Shown: one piece after another, positions 28,603 through 38,400 of the stretch | Numbering within the stretch: the stretch's first letter is position 1 | Layout: every line of letters begins with the position of its first letter | Assembly (NCBI GenBank): GCA_936924235.1 | Contig: CAKZHN010000249.1 | Location: 1 to 49,588, forward strand | Reading direction: 5' to 3' | Source of the DNA: an uncultured Rhodoplanes sp. | GTDB lineage: Bacteria > Pseudomonadota > Alphaproteobacteria > Rhizobiales > Xanthobacteraceae | Length of the DNA: 49,588 nucleotides | Notes under the pieces: generated by a model | The model's database searches: none | What the model saw: only the letters and a program-made list of their open reading frames with translations | Told to the model about the DNA's origin: nothing | Program-made: the position numbers and the translations under genes

Positions 28603-28874
28603 AATGGCAAGCATATCACGTCCCTCAGCCTATCGCCATCACTGGCAGTGGAGCTTTGAGCGCCGGGCCTGCGAGCACAGTTCGCAGAGCGGACAACGTT
28701 CGCAGGCCGGCCGCTGAAATGTGCATGTCGACTGGCCGAGTTCCTTCATCAGCAAAAGGCAGGGCGGTGGCTACTCATCGACAAACTCTATGACGCAACA
28801 AAACAACCGGACACCAAGCGGGCGGGTCGGCGCGAAAGGCGCAATCCGGAGAAGTAATGGTGGGCTGCGTTGCG

Positions 28875-29063
28875 CTAATCTGCCTCACGTCCCGACATCT
28901 GGGCCTTCAGCCGTTCATTCTCCTCGAGCAATAGGGCATTGGCGATGAGCGTAGTCCGTAGCGCTTGCATCACGTCGCCGTTGCACATCTTGATCGATAG
29001 GCGAACGTCCGCATCGAGCTGCAGGACTTGCTCGTCCAAGTACGTTCGCAACTGTTCGTTCAT
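28875..29063 (-). CDS. Small helical hypothetical protein
   Basis: A 62-residue protein (MNEQLRTYLDEQVLQ at the start, LLLEENERLKAQMSG near the end). It is predicted to be all helix with a short coiled-coil tail, no signal and no membrane span. The ATG at 29063 is supported by GGAGG five bases upstream; the ATG at 29099 is weaker. Its style matches small conserved hypothetical proteins of Bradyrhizobium relatives, but no function is known. It sits between the antitoxin gene and the double-HTH regulator on the same strand. Confidence 0.65.
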   Translation of the reverse strand: MNEQLRTYLDEQVLQLDADVRLSIKMCNGDVMQALRTTLIANALLLEENERLKAQMSGREAD

Positions 29064-29114
29064 GGCCGCCTCCATGTGGGAAGCGGCCAATAAGAACAAA
29101 ACAGGAACATAAAG

Positions 29115-30350
29115 TCAAGCTCTCTTCTTGCCGCCGCGCATGGAAGCCAACGCCGTCAGCCGTTCGACAAATTCCAGATGTATCCGCGTCGGTTGCCAGT
29201 CCTTGCGAAGGGCGATGCCATCCTTGCGCTGCAGGCGCGAGGAGTCGTAGGGCAGGGCCTCGATGCCCGCGATGCGGTCGTCGTCGACCTCGCGATGGGA
29301 GAACAGCGACAGCCGGTCGCTGGTCGCGAGCACCGAACGGTAGATGCCGAGCGACGTGGTCTCGATGCTGACCTTGGGCTTCAGCTTGCGGTCCTTGAAG
29401 ATCATCTCGAAGGCATGGCGCCGCGGCGTGCCCTGCGGCGGCACCACCCAGTCGTAACGGGACAGTTCGGCGACGGTGATCCGCCGCAGCTTGCGCAGCG
29501 GATGGTCGCGGCGCGCCACGACCGCGTAGGGGTTGGAGAACAGCAGGCGCTCCTCGACGTCGAAGGCCCATTTCGGACGCCGCAGCACGCCATAGACGAG
29601 ATCGATGCCGCCGCCGCGGAGCGCGGCAAGCAGGTCGTTGTAGTGGCCGTCGAGCACCTCGACCGAGGCATCTGGGAACTTCGCCAGCAGCTCGTTGATC
29701 GTGGCCGAAAGCAAATGCGTGTTGGAATGCGGGATGTTGCCGACCACGATGTGCGAGACGAAGCGGCCCTGGGCCGCCGCGATCTCGTCGATGCCGTACT
29801 CGATCTCGCGCGCGGCGAGCTTGAACCGCCGCGCCAGCTCGGCGCCGGGCGGCGTGGTGGTGAAGCCCTGCGCGGTGCGCCGGTAGAGCGTACGGCGCAG
29901 GGTCCGTTCCAGGCTCCGCGCCGAGCGGTGCAACGACGGCTCGGCGATGGAGAGGCGGCGCGCCGCCTCGTCGAACGAGACGCTTTCCGAGATGGCGATC
30001 AGGCTTCTGATCTGCGGGTCGGTGAGCTTGCGCTCGATCAGCGCCGCGCCGCTGCGGTCGGCGAACGGCGGGCCTACCAGCGGCTCGCTCAACGCGCCGC
30101 GGAGCTGCGTCAACATGCGCACGACCCGTGGCCGGAAAATGCTTCCGGCAACGGTAAGATAGCAACCGGTCCGGCGGCGATCGAACAGCGCCGCGCCCAC
30201 CTTGCGTTCAAGATCGCCGATCGCCTGGGTGACGCTCGGCTGCGACAAATGGATCGTCGTCGCGGCCGCGCTGATGCTTTCGCGATCCGCGACGGCGTCG
30301 AAGGCGCGAAGCTGCTGCAATGACGGCAAACGCTGCTCGTTGCGGGGCAT
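29115..30350 (-). CDS. LysR-family regulator with two tandem HTH domains
   Basis: A 411-residue regulator, about 100 longer than usual. Residues 8-67 form a standard LysR winged HTH (LQQLRAFDAVADRESISAAA then LSQPSVTQAIGDLER and LFDRR). Residues 107-167 form a second one (DPQIRSLIAISESVSFDEAA then AEPSLHRSARSLER and LYRRT). A periplasmic-binding-protein-like effector domain follows from about 199. The ATG at 30350 is chosen; one at 30374 is possible. It is divergent from the Bug/Pht5/amidohydrolase operon and is the likely regulator of it. A near-perfect inverted motif lies between the two starts. Confidence 0.9.
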   Translation of the reverse strand: MPRNEQRLPSLQQLRAFDAVADRESISAAATTIHLSQPSVTQAIGDLERKVGAALFDRRRTGCYLTVAGSIFRPRVVRMLTQLRGALSEPLVGPPFADRSGAALIERKLTDPQIRSLIAISESVSFDEAARRLSIAEPSLHRSARSLERTLRRTLYRRTAQGFTTTPPGAELARRFKLAAREIEYGIDEIAAAQGRFVSHIVVGNIPHSNTHLLSATINELLAKFPDASVEVLDGHYNDLLAALRGGGIDLVYGVLRRPKWAFDVEERLLFSNPYAVVARRDHPLRKLRRITVAELSRYDWVVPPQGTPRRHAFEMIFKDRKLKPKVSIETTSLGIYRSVLATSDRLSLFSHREVDDDRIAGIEALPYDSSRLQRKDGIALRKDWQPTRIHLEFVERLTALASMRGGKKRA

Positions 30351-30397
30351 GATTTCCGGCCACTCAGGGTCCATCGGCCGATCCTGTTTATAGCAAA

Positions 30398-30468
30398 AAC
30401 CTATGACCCCGGACACTGTTCCGATTGGAAAGCCTCCGGTGCCCCTGGCATCATTACGGCCATAGGTT
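30398..30468. promoter_or_regulatory. Spaced inverted motif between double-HTH LysR and its target operon
   Basis: AACCTATGACC at 30398-30408 is matched in inverted orientation by GGCCATAGGTT at 30458-30468 (10 of 11 positions), with 49 bases between. A 10-base palindrome GCACCGGTGC (30473-30482) lies next to it. The placement between divergent starts fits LysR recognition and activation sites. Binding is inference. Confidence 0.5.
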
Positions 30469-30540
30469 CGGCGCACCGGTGCTTCTCGGCACCCGGGCGC
30501 AAGAAGCCATACGGGAAGAAACGCCGCTCAGGGAGGTCCC

Positions 30541-31563
30541 ATGAACTCGCAGAATTGGGCCAAGAATCGAGCCAGCACAGCGAGCAAGTTCGCCGTCCTC
30601 GCCGCTGTCAGCATCGCTCTGGTGGCTGCCTTCAGCGTTCCGAGCTCAGCCGAAGATGCCCAGTCTTATCCCAGCAAGCCGGTCCGGATCTTCGTGCCCT
30701 ACGGCGCCGGGGGCGTCGGCGATCTCACCATGCGCCTGCTGGCGCAGAAGCTCAGCGAGACGTCTGGGCAGCAGTTCGTCATCGAGAACCGGCCGGGCGC
30801 CGGCGGCGCGCTGTCGGCCAAGGGCGCGCTCAGCGCCGAGCCTGACGGGTATTCGCTGGCCGTCACCGGCAACGGGCAGGCCATCAGCATGACGCTGTTC
30901 AAGGCGCGGACCTATGACGTGCTGAACGACTTCACCCAGGTGTCTATCACCGCGACGTTCGAAATGCTGCTCGCCGTCAAGAACGACTCGCCGTTCAAGA
31001 ACCTGAAGGACGTGATCGACTTCGCGCGCAAGAACCCGGGCAAGCTCACCCTCGGCGCGATCAATCCGGGCAGCACGCAAAACCTCTCGGCCTGGCTGTT
31101 CAAGCAGCTCACCGGCGCCGAGGTCACGATCGTGCCGTTCAAGACCACGCCCGAGGTGGTCACCGCGATCCTGCGCGGCGACATCCAGATGGGCTTCGAT
31201 TTCTATGCCGGCTTCCAGAGCCCGATCGGCGACAGGCAGATCCGCATCCTTGCGACGTCGGGCGAGCATCGCAATCCGCTGCTCAAGGACGTGCCGACCG
31301 CGGTGGAAAGCGGGCTGCCGGACTACGTGGTGACGAGCTGGAACGGACTCGCCAGCCGCGCCGGAATGCCGGAACCGATCCTGCGAAAGCTCAACAATCT
31401 GATTGTCACCGCGCTGAAGGATCCCTCGCTCCAGGAGAAGGCGCTCAAGCTCGGCATGGATGCGCGCGGCAGCACGCCCGAGGAAATGCGCGACCGCATG
31501 GCGCACGACATCGTGCGGTGGCGGGGCGTGATCGAGAAGGCGAACCTGGCGGCCGCCGAATAG
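30541..31563 (+). CDS. Bug/TctC-family receptor, first gene of Pht5/amidohydrolase operon
   Basis: A 340-residue receptor with a long signal peptide (hydrophobic stretch about 19-35, ending PSSAED). Landmarks are YPSKPVRIFVPYGAGG, VIENRPGAGG, PDGYSLAVTGNGQ, YDVLNDFTQVS, TIVPFKTTPEVV and LKDVPTAVESGLPD. AGGGAGG lies nine bases upstream of the ATG. It heads a co-directional run of five genes ending at 35243 and should deliver the substrate of the enzymes encoded behind it. No membrane transport partner is present. Confidence 0.93.
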   Translation: MNSQNWAKNRASTASKFAVLAAVSIALVAAFSVPSSAEDAQSYPSKPVRIFVPYGAGGVGDLTMRLLAQKLSETSGQQFVIENRPGAGGALSAKGALSAEPDGYSLAVTGNGQAISMTLFKARTYDVLNDFTQVSITATFEMLLAVKNDSPFKNLKDVIDFARKNPGKLTLGAINPGSTQNLSAWLFKQLTGAEVTIVPFKTTPEVVTAILRGDIQMGFDFYAGFQSPIGDRQIRILATSGEHRNPLLKDVPTAVESGLPDYVVTSWNGLASRAGMPEPILRKLNNLIVTALKDPSLQEKALKLGMDARGSTPEEMRDRMAHDIVRWRGVIEKANLAAAE

Positions 31564-31596
31564 CAGCCGCGAACAGCGCGACAGTGGAGGCTTAAG

Positions 31597-32580
31597 TTGG
31601 CGGACAATCCGCGTCTCAAGATAGCGATCGCGACCTATGGGCACACCAAGGCGCTGAAGTCGGGCGACGTGAAGATCGCCAGGGTCGATCCGGATTTCGT
31701 CGAGGTCGTGCCGATTATCGGCGCGTTCCGCCGCATGGTCCGCGACGTCGAGTTCGACGTCTGCGAGATGGCGCCGACCACCTACATGATTGCGCGTGCG
31801 CTCGGCGCGCCGTTCATCGCGCTGCCGGTCTTCATCATGCGGCGCTTTCACCACGGCGGCTTCGTGGTGCGGCCGGACTCCGGCATCAAGGTGCCGAAGG
31901 ACCTCGAGGGCAAGAAGGTCGGCGTGCGCGCCTATTCGGTGACGACCGGCGTTTGGACGCGGGGCATCTTCACCAACGAATACGGCATGGACTCCTCGAA
32001 GGTCACGTGGGTCGTCGACGACGAGGAGCACGTCACCACGCTGAAGCTGCCGCCCAATGTGGTGCACGCTGCTGATGGCAAGTCGCTCGCCAGCATGATG
32101 GCGAGCGGCGAGCTGCAGGCGGGCTTCACCGGCCCGGCCGGCATCGGCCGCGCCGGTCCGCCGACGGGCGCCTGGGAACAGGGCGGCCAGACCGCCGCCC
32201 AGGTCTATCCGGAGCTAATCCCGAACGTCGCGGAGACCGAAGCCGCCTGGTATCGCCGCACGGGCATTTATCCGATCCACGGCCTGATCGTCGTGAAGAC
32301 CGAGGTGCTGGCCAAATATCCGTTCGTCGCGCGCTCGCTCTACGATGCCTTCGTCGAGGCCAAGAAGCCCTACATCGCGCATCTGAAGGGCACCGAGGGC
32401 AATTCGGCCGACGAGATCAAGTATCGCGGGCTGATGCCGCTGGTCGGCGATCCGCTGCCTTATGGCCTCGAAGCCAACATGCCGAGCATCGAGGCCATGC
32501 TGACCTATGGGCTGCAGCAGAAACTGATCCCGAAGCGCATGCCGCTCGACGAGGTGTTCGTCGATCCCTTGAAGTCCTGA
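31597..32580 (+). CDS. Pht5-like (4,5-dihydroxyphthalate decarboxylase family) protein, copy 1
   Basis: A 327-residue protein with the periplasmic-binding fold of 4,5-dihydroxyphthalate decarboxylase: FRRMVRDVEFDVCEMAPTTY, PFIALPVFIMRRFHHGGFVV, KDLEGKKVGVRAY, WTRGIFTNEYG and GKSLASMM. Databases often call it an ABC substrate-binding protein, but no signal peptide is present, which favours a cytoplasmic enzyme. The TTG at 31597 is supported by GGAGG (31586-31590) six bases upstream. A diverged second copy closes the same operon at 34350. Decarboxylation of an aromatic acid is inference from the family. Confidence 0.85.
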   Translation: MADNPRLKIAIATYGHTKALKSGDVKIARVDPDFVEVVPIIGAFRRMVRDVEFDVCEMAPTTYMIARALGAPFIALPVFIMRRFHHGGFVVRPDSGIKVPKDLEGKKVGVRAYSVTTGVWTRGIFTNEYGMDSSKVTWVVDDEEHVTTLKLPPNVVHAADGKSLASMMASGELQAGFTGPAGIGRAGPPTGAWEQGGQTAAQVYPELIPNVAETEAAWYRRTGIYPIHGLIVVKTEVLAKYPFVARSLYDAFVEAKKPYIAHLKGTEGNSADEIKYRGLMPLVGDPLPYGLEANMPSIEAMLTYGLQQKLIPKRMPLDEVFVDPLKS

Positions 32581-32616
32581 TCGCTGGAAATCTGATTCCA
32601 GGAAGAGAGCGAAGCC

Positions 32617-33468
32617 ATGGCCTCGATCGTCGACATCCATCCGCACGTCATCTCGACCGACAACAAGCGCTTTCCGCTCAATCCGCTGGGCGGCAAGCAA
32701 TCCACCTGGTCGGTGGACCGGCCGACGCCGCACGAGGCGCTGGTCGCCACCATGGACAAGGCCGGCGTCGCCAAGGCTGCGATCGTGCATGCATCGACCG
32801 CCTACGGCTACGACAACTCCTACGTCGCCGAGGCGATCGCGGCGCATCCCAAGCGTTTCACCGGCGTGTTCTCGATCGACGTGCTGGCGCCGGACGCCGT
32901 CGAGAAGATGAAGCTCTGGATCGGCAAGGGCTTCTCCGGCATGCGCCTGTTCACCACCGGCAGCACCATGCCGGGGCAGGCGACCTGGTTCGACGATCCG
33001 CGCTCGTTCCCGGCCTGGAAGTATGCCAGCGAGGCCGGCATCCCGGTCTGCATGCAGATGACGCCGCAGGGCTTCCCGCAGCTTCGCGGCCTGATCGAGC
33101 GCTTCCCCAACGTGCGCATGATCCTCGACCATCTGGCGCGGCCGAAGCTGGTCGACGGCCCGCCTTACGCGGCCGACCGCGAGTTCCTCGAGCTCGCCAA
33201 GTACCCGACCGTGTTCCTCAAGCTCACGCCGCTCAACGTCACGCCGGACAGTTGGGGCAAGGCCACGCCCGAGACCTGGTTCCGGACGCTGATCGACCGC
33301 TTCGGCGCCGACCGCATGGCCTGGGGCTCGAACTTCCCGGCGACCGACGACACGCTCTCCGGAATTCTCGGCAAGGCCCAGGCAGCGCTGGCCTTCGCCA
33401 GCAGCCAGGAGCGCGACTGGATTTTCGGCGGCACCGCACAGCGTTTGTATCCCTCTCTGAAGGACTGA
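32617..33468 (+). CDS. Amidohydro_2 family metal-dependent hydrolase, tandem copy A
   Basis: A 283-residue TIM-barrel protein of the amidohydrolase/decarboxylase class. It shows VDIHPHVIS (HxH at the first strand), the KAAIVHASTAYGYDNSY block, GMRLFTTGS, ILDHLARP and a late AWGSNFP, where the family more often has Asp than Asn. Relatives hydrolyse lactones or decarboxylate aromatic acids (LigI, ACMSD, gamma-resorcylate decarboxylase). It is cytoplasmic, with no signal. It is followed nine bases later by a close paralogue. GGAAGAG precedes the ATG. Confidence 0.9.
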   Translation: MASIVDIHPHVISTDNKRFPLNPLGGKQSTWSVDRPTPHEALVATMDKAGVAKAAIVHASTAYGYDNSYVAEAIAAHPKRFTGVFSIDVLAPDAVEKMKLWIGKGFSGMRLFTTGSTMPGQATWFDDPRSFPAWKYASEAGIPVCMQMTPQGFPQLRGLIERFPNVRMILDHLARPKLVDGPPYAADREFLELAKYPTVFLKLTPLNVTPDSWGKATPETWFRTLIDRFGADRMAWGSNFPATDDTLSGILGKAQAALAFASSQERDWIFGGTAQRLYPSLKD

Positions 33469-33477
33469 GCACGACAG

Positions 33478-34326
33478 ATGCAATACATCGACATCCACCC
33501 GCACATCATTGCGAGCGACACCAAGAAGTATCCGTTGGCGCCGCTCGGCGGCCATCAGTCGGACTGGTCGCGGACCCGGCCGGTCTCGACCGAGCAGATG
33601 ATCGCCGCCATGGACAAGGCCGGCGTCGCCAAGGCGGCCATCGTGCAGGCCTCGACCTGCTACGGCCACGACAACTCCTACGTGGCCGACGCCATCGCGG
33701 CGCATCCGGATCGTTTCTCCGGCGTGTTCTCGGTCGACGTGCTGGCGCCCGACGCGCCGCAGAAGATGCGCCACTGGCTCGGCAAGGGCTTTGCCGGCAT
33801 GCGCCTCTTCACCATCGGCAGCACCATGCCGGATCAGGCCTCGTGGCTCGACGACCCGAAAACCTATCCGGCCTGGGAGGCGGCGAGCGAACTCGGCATC
33901 TCGATCTGCCTGCAGATGTCGTCCAAGGCATTCCCGCAGATGATCAAGATGGCGGAACGCTTCCCCAAGGTGCGCATCCTGCTCGATCACATGGCGCGGC
34001 CGGTGCTGGAAGACGGTCCGCCCTACGCTGCCGCGGCGAGCCTGTTCGAGATCGCCAAGATCCCGACGGTTTACCTCAAGCTCACGCCGCGGAGCTTCAT
34101 CGAGTCGCGCAAGGGCAAGGCCACGCCGGAGAGCTTCTTCCCGCTGCTGGTGTCGAAGTTCGGCGCCTCTCGGCTCGCCTGGGGCTCGAACTATCCGTCA
34201 TCCGAGGGCTCGCTGCCTGAGCTGAAGGAGCTTGCCACCAGCGCGCTGGCGACTCTGCCGGAGAGCGACAAGGAGTGGATCTTCTACAAGACCGCCCAGA
34301 CGCTCTATCCGGTTCTGGCCAAGTAA
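33478..34326 (+). CDS. Amidohydro_2 family metal-dependent hydrolase, tandem copy B
   Basis: A 282-residue paralogue of the preceding gene, matching along its whole length (IDIHPHIIASD, AAIVQASTCYGHDNSY, GMRLFTIGSTMP, LLDHMARP, AWGSNYP). Both copies carry Asn at the position of the usual catalytic/metal Asp in the last motif, so this is a shared trait of the subfamily and not decay. Tandem duplication with retained key residues suggests either a hetero-oligomer or two related steps (inference). The following Pht5-like gene starts 23 bases later. Confidence 0.9.
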   Translation: MQYIDIHPHIIASDTKKYPLAPLGGHQSDWSRTRPVSTEQMIAAMDKAGVAKAAIVQASTCYGHDNSYVADAIAAHPDRFSGVFSVDVLAPDAPQKMRHWLGKGFAGMRLFTIGSTMPDQASWLDDPKTYPAWEAASELGISICLQMSSKAFPQMIKMAERFPKVRILLDHMARPVLEDGPPYAAAASLFEIAKIPTVYLKLTPRSFIESRKGKATPESFFPLLVSKFGASRLAWGSNYPSSEGSLPELKELATSALATLPESDKEWIFYKTAQTLYPVLAK

Positions 34327-34349
34327 GGAACCAAGTAGGGACCGCTGCC

Positions 34350-35243
34350 ATGACTACAGCAGAGACCAAGCTCAAGCTCCACACGATGCTCGGCAACTAT
34401 CCGAATACGGCGGCGCTCAAAAGCGGCCAGCTCAAGTCCGACCTGGTCGATTTCGATTTCGCCGAGGTGAAGGTCGCCAACAACCTGTTCAAGCAGATCG
34501 TGCGCGAGGCGAAGTACGACGTCGGCGAGCTGGCCATCGCGACCTATCTGCAGGCGAAGAGCTTCAACAAGCCCTACGTGCTGCTGCCCGCCGTGCTCGT
34601 GAGCCGCGGGCAGCATCACACCATCGCGTATAATACGGAGAAGGGCGCGTTGAAGCCGTCCGACCTGACCGGCAAGCGCGTGGGCTTGCGTGCCTACACG
34701 GTCACGACCGCGACGTGGGTGCGCGGAATCCTCGCCGACGAATACGGCGTGGACCTCAACAAGGTCGAGTGGGTCACCTTCGAGGACCCGCATGTCGCCG
34801 AATACCGCGATCCGCCGACAGTCAAGCGTGCGCCGGCCGGCAAGGAACTGGCACAGATGCTCTTGGACGGCGATATCGACGCCGCGGTGGTCGGCGATAA
34901 ATTGCCCGATCCGCGGCTGAAGCATCTCATCCCGGATCACGAGGAAGCCGCAGCGCGCTGGGCGCAAAAGATCGGCGGCATTCCGATCAACCACATGGTG
35001 GTGGTGCGGACGGAGCTTTCGAAATCGCGGCCCGATGTTGTGGCCGAGGTGTTCCGGCTCCTGCGCGAGAGCAAGAACGCGGCGGGGGCGCCGAAGTCAC
35101 CAGAGCCGTTGCGGTTTGGCGTCGAGGCCTGCCGTCCGGTGCTGGAGAAGATGATCGGCTACTGCCACAAGCAGGGGCTGATCCCGAACGCGGTCAGCGT
35201 CGACAGCCTGTTCGACGATGTGACGCGGAAGCTTGGGGCATAG
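34350..35243 (+). CDS. Pht5-like (4,5-dihydroxyphthalate decarboxylase family) protein, copy 2
   Basis: A 297-residue second member of the Pht5-like fold in the operon, clearly diverged from the first: KLHTMLGNYPNTAALKSG, FKQIVREAKYDVGELAIATY, KPYVLLPAVLVSR, DLTGKRVGLRAYTVTTATW, VRGILADEYGVD and GKELAQMLLDG. No signal peptide, so cytoplasmic. The start at 34350 is chosen over 34275, which would overlap the previous gene. It closes the co-directional operon; about 160 bases with a promoter for the TIR protein follow. Enzyme versus binding protein is unresolved. Confidence 0.83.
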   Translation: MTTAETKLKLHTMLGNYPNTAALKSGQLKSDLVDFDFAEVKVANNLFKQIVREAKYDVGELAIATYLQAKSFNKPYVLLPAVLVSRGQHHTIAYNTEKGALKPSDLTGKRVGLRAYTVTTATWVRGILADEYGVDLNKVEWVTFEDPHVAEYRDPPTVKRAPAGKELAQMLLDGDIDAAVVGDKLPDPRLKHLIPDHEEAAARWAQKIGGIPINHMVVVRTELSKSRPDVVAEVFRLLRESKNAAGAPKSPEPLRFGVEACRPVLEKMIGYCHKQGLIPNAVSVDSLFDDVTRKLGA

Positions 35244-35335
35244 GCGGGCCTGCTACCGCTTGGCGGGGACCGATCGACACGGTCGCCCAGCGTCGCCGGA
35301 ACTTGGTCAAGGTTTCTTGTCGATAGATTGCGGAT

Positions 35336-35365
35336 TTGACATGTTGCAACTTTAACGCTTGTATT
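35336..35365 (+). promoter_or_regulatory. Candidate sigma-70 promoter for the TIR-WD40 gene
   Basis: TTGACA at 35336-35341 is a perfect -35 box, followed after 18 bases by TGTATT (35360-35365), four of six matches to the -10 consensus. The coding start lies about 40-45 bases downstream. It suggests the gene is transcribed on its own. Confidence 0.45.
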
Positions 35366-35403
35366 CCGGGTGCCGCGGCTAGCACCGCAACACTCCGGGG
35401 GGC

Positions 35404-38400
35404 GTGAGCGTGTTGGAGCGCCTGCGAGATTGGGCATTCGGGTACGATATTTTCATATCGTATGACCACGACGAAGCCGGCGAGTACGCCACCGCGCTGA
35501 AGGAAAGCCTCGAAAGCCAAGACAGGCCGCTGCGCTGCTGCCTCGATCGAGTAGATTTCGATCTCGGCCGCGAGTTGGATGCGACCGCACGCCGGCGCCT
35601 TCACATGGCGCGATACATTGTCGTGCTGCTGACGGAGGGAGTAGGCAAGCCGGACTCCTGGGTGCCGCGCGAGTTGGACTTTTTCACGGACGGTGGACAA
35701 AGGCGCAGCGACAGGATCATCCCGCTCAATATCGCTCGAAGCGCTGAGGCGATGTCGCCCGACGCTGCGATTCGAAAATTCATACCTCTTGCGCAAGGCC
35801 CTGGCGGCGGAAATTCGGTTATCTACCACCCTGTCCCGGCCGAGGAGTTCGCCGCAGGACCATCCGCATTCACGATCAAGCGGATCCAAAGCCTCATCAC
35901 CACCCGGCATGTCGACCAGACGCGACTGCGCTTTTTTCAAGCTGCGTCCGCCGTGATGTTCTTACTGCTTTTAGTCGCCCTGGGAATGGCTTGGTTTGCA
36001 AACAATCAGCAGCAGCTGGCCGAAAAAAATGAGAAACAAGCCAAGGCCAACGAAGAGCAGGCACTCACCGAAAGAAATCGCGCGCTGGAGAACCAGTCGC
36101 GTCTGCTCGAAAAGGAGGGACGGATCAAGTTGAGCCAGGGCGACAATGTCGGAGCGATGTTGCTCGCGCTTGAAGCTCTGCCTGATGTCAAGTCGCCCGA
36201 TAAGGCTCAAGCCGGGCGGCCATACGTGCCGTCGGTCGAAAACCTTCTGAGCTCGGCTCAGTATAGCAACACCGAGATCGCGGCATACTCACTCTTTGAT
36301 AGAACCTTCGCGCTCAGCCCCAATGGTCAGCGGGTTGCGATTGCGTCGGGAGAAGGCGATGTCGAGCTCCTGGACATCTTAACAAATACGCGACGGCAAT
36401 TGCCGCGACACCACACCAGGGCGGTCGAAGGCATCGTATTCAGCGCCGACGGCCGGTTTTTTGCCACGCTCGCGCCAGGCAGCCTCACGCGACGCAGGCC
36501 CGGCGAGATCACGGTTTGGGACGAGTCTGGAGCTTTCGTTCAAAAGGCCGGGCTCGCGCCGGAATGGGACAATGTTCAATCCATGGCGCTCGGTCCCGGA
36601 GCTTCGCGACTGGTGCTCGGCCTGCAGGTGAATGCGATTCTCATCAAGCTCGATGAGCAAGCTTCAACCATCAGCTTTGGTGAAGGCCGTCACCTCGATG
36701 GCATTCACAAAATATTCTTCAGTGACGATGGATCGAAGTTTGTCACCGTATCGAATGCCGATCGCATGCCGCGCGTATGGACATCTTTGTCGGCCGAGTT
36801 GCTCGGCGAGATGGAGAATCCCAACCGGGTGAACGCCGTCGAATTCAGCGTAGACGGCACCTTGATCGCGACGGCAACGGACGTCGGAATTGTCAAAATT
36901 TGGGATGTAACCAAAGCCACGTTCATCATGACACGCACGGTCACGAAATATGGTTCTGTACATCTTGGGCGGTTGTGTTGCCTCCGACGGCTAAAGGATC
37001 AGGACGTTTTCGTTGGAGGAACCGATGAAGGTGTACTATTCCGGTTTGCCATCGACCGATCGCCTGATGGGTACATCGAATTCGAGCGTGTGCATGCCCA
37101 CGGCCAACAAATCACGGACCTGCTGGTCGGCTCGAGCCCTGACGAAATGTTGTTTGCGTCCGCTGACGGCTCGGTCGTGAGGCTGAGCCCGCAGGCCGTG
37201 AACCGCGTCGGACGCTGCGGTCAGGGCAGCGCGCGTGCGGCCAAGCCGATCGGGTCAAGCGGTAATGTCGCTGTGATTTGCGAGTCTCAGGCCGCTGGCT
37301 TGTCGGCAAATACGTTGCAGGTTTTTGGTCAAAAGCAGCCGATTGACGTTGTGCGGTATGGACCCACTCTCCCCAGATCGCTGCGTATCAATCGCGTCAA
37401 ATTCGACAGCAGCGGAACGCGCCTGCTTTTTGCCGGCGAAGGTCGCAATGCAGGCCTGTTGGATTTGTCGCAGGGGGCGAGGCCGATATTGCTGAGGCAT
37501 GGCTTGGCGGTCTGGGATGCGAACTTCAGCGCGGATGGCAAGTACGTCATCACGGCGTCAGGTGACGGCGGATCGAGGGTGTGGTCCACAGGCTCAGATG
37601 CGCCACTGGCAACATTCGGCGAGGTGTCGGGGCGACAAAACGGGGCCATCCCGGAGGCCGTGGTGCTTTCGCCGGATGGAAAATATGCCATTGCAGCGCT
37701 GTCCGATGGAATGATCCGCATTTGGGACGTCAACACCAAGAAGGAGCAGGAGGTCCGGCCTCCCAGCTTTGGGGACAATTCCGGGCCAATCCGGCTGGCG
37801 CTGAACAAGGCAGGAAACCGGTTGGTCGTTGCAATTCAAAGCCTGCGTGGTCGGTGGTACACCGATGTGGTCGTGTATGAGCTTGACGGTTTCGGAACGC
37901 TCAAGCAGCTGCCGCACGAAATGCGCATGAATGGCCGGCCGGTCAACCTGCGTTTCACCCATGACGATCGTTCGCTTGTCGTCATGTCGGAGCACGAGGT
38001 CGTATGGGCGTCGTTCAACGACCGCGAACAGCGGTTTGATCCGCCCTGGTCGGTCGAGATTGAAACTCGGGAGGGGGGCGATGCGGTCGTTACGCCAAAT
38101 GGCCAGCGTCTGATCGTGGCCACCTGTCAGCGCGATGACTGGAACTCACTGTGCCTTCACGCGCGAATCATTGATACCAAATCGAAAGAGGAGATTGGCC
38201 GTCTCACCGGCCACGGCCTGTATATCACCAGCATCGACGTCAGCGCCGATGGAAATCAAATTGCCACGGCGTCCGCGGACGGGACGATTCGGACCTGGAA
38301 ATTCCATCAAACGACGCAGGGGTTCGTCGAACAGATCCAGCGGGACATCCCGCGTTGCCTGAACAGCGGGCAGCGCAAAGAAATTTATCTGCAGGACGAA

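Noticed and set aside
28660..28857. Open stretch ending in a basic tail (KRAGRRERRNPEK) before the small protein gene
   Set aside because: It lacks any ATG, GTG or TTG start and no family is recognised; at most a decayed gene remnant.
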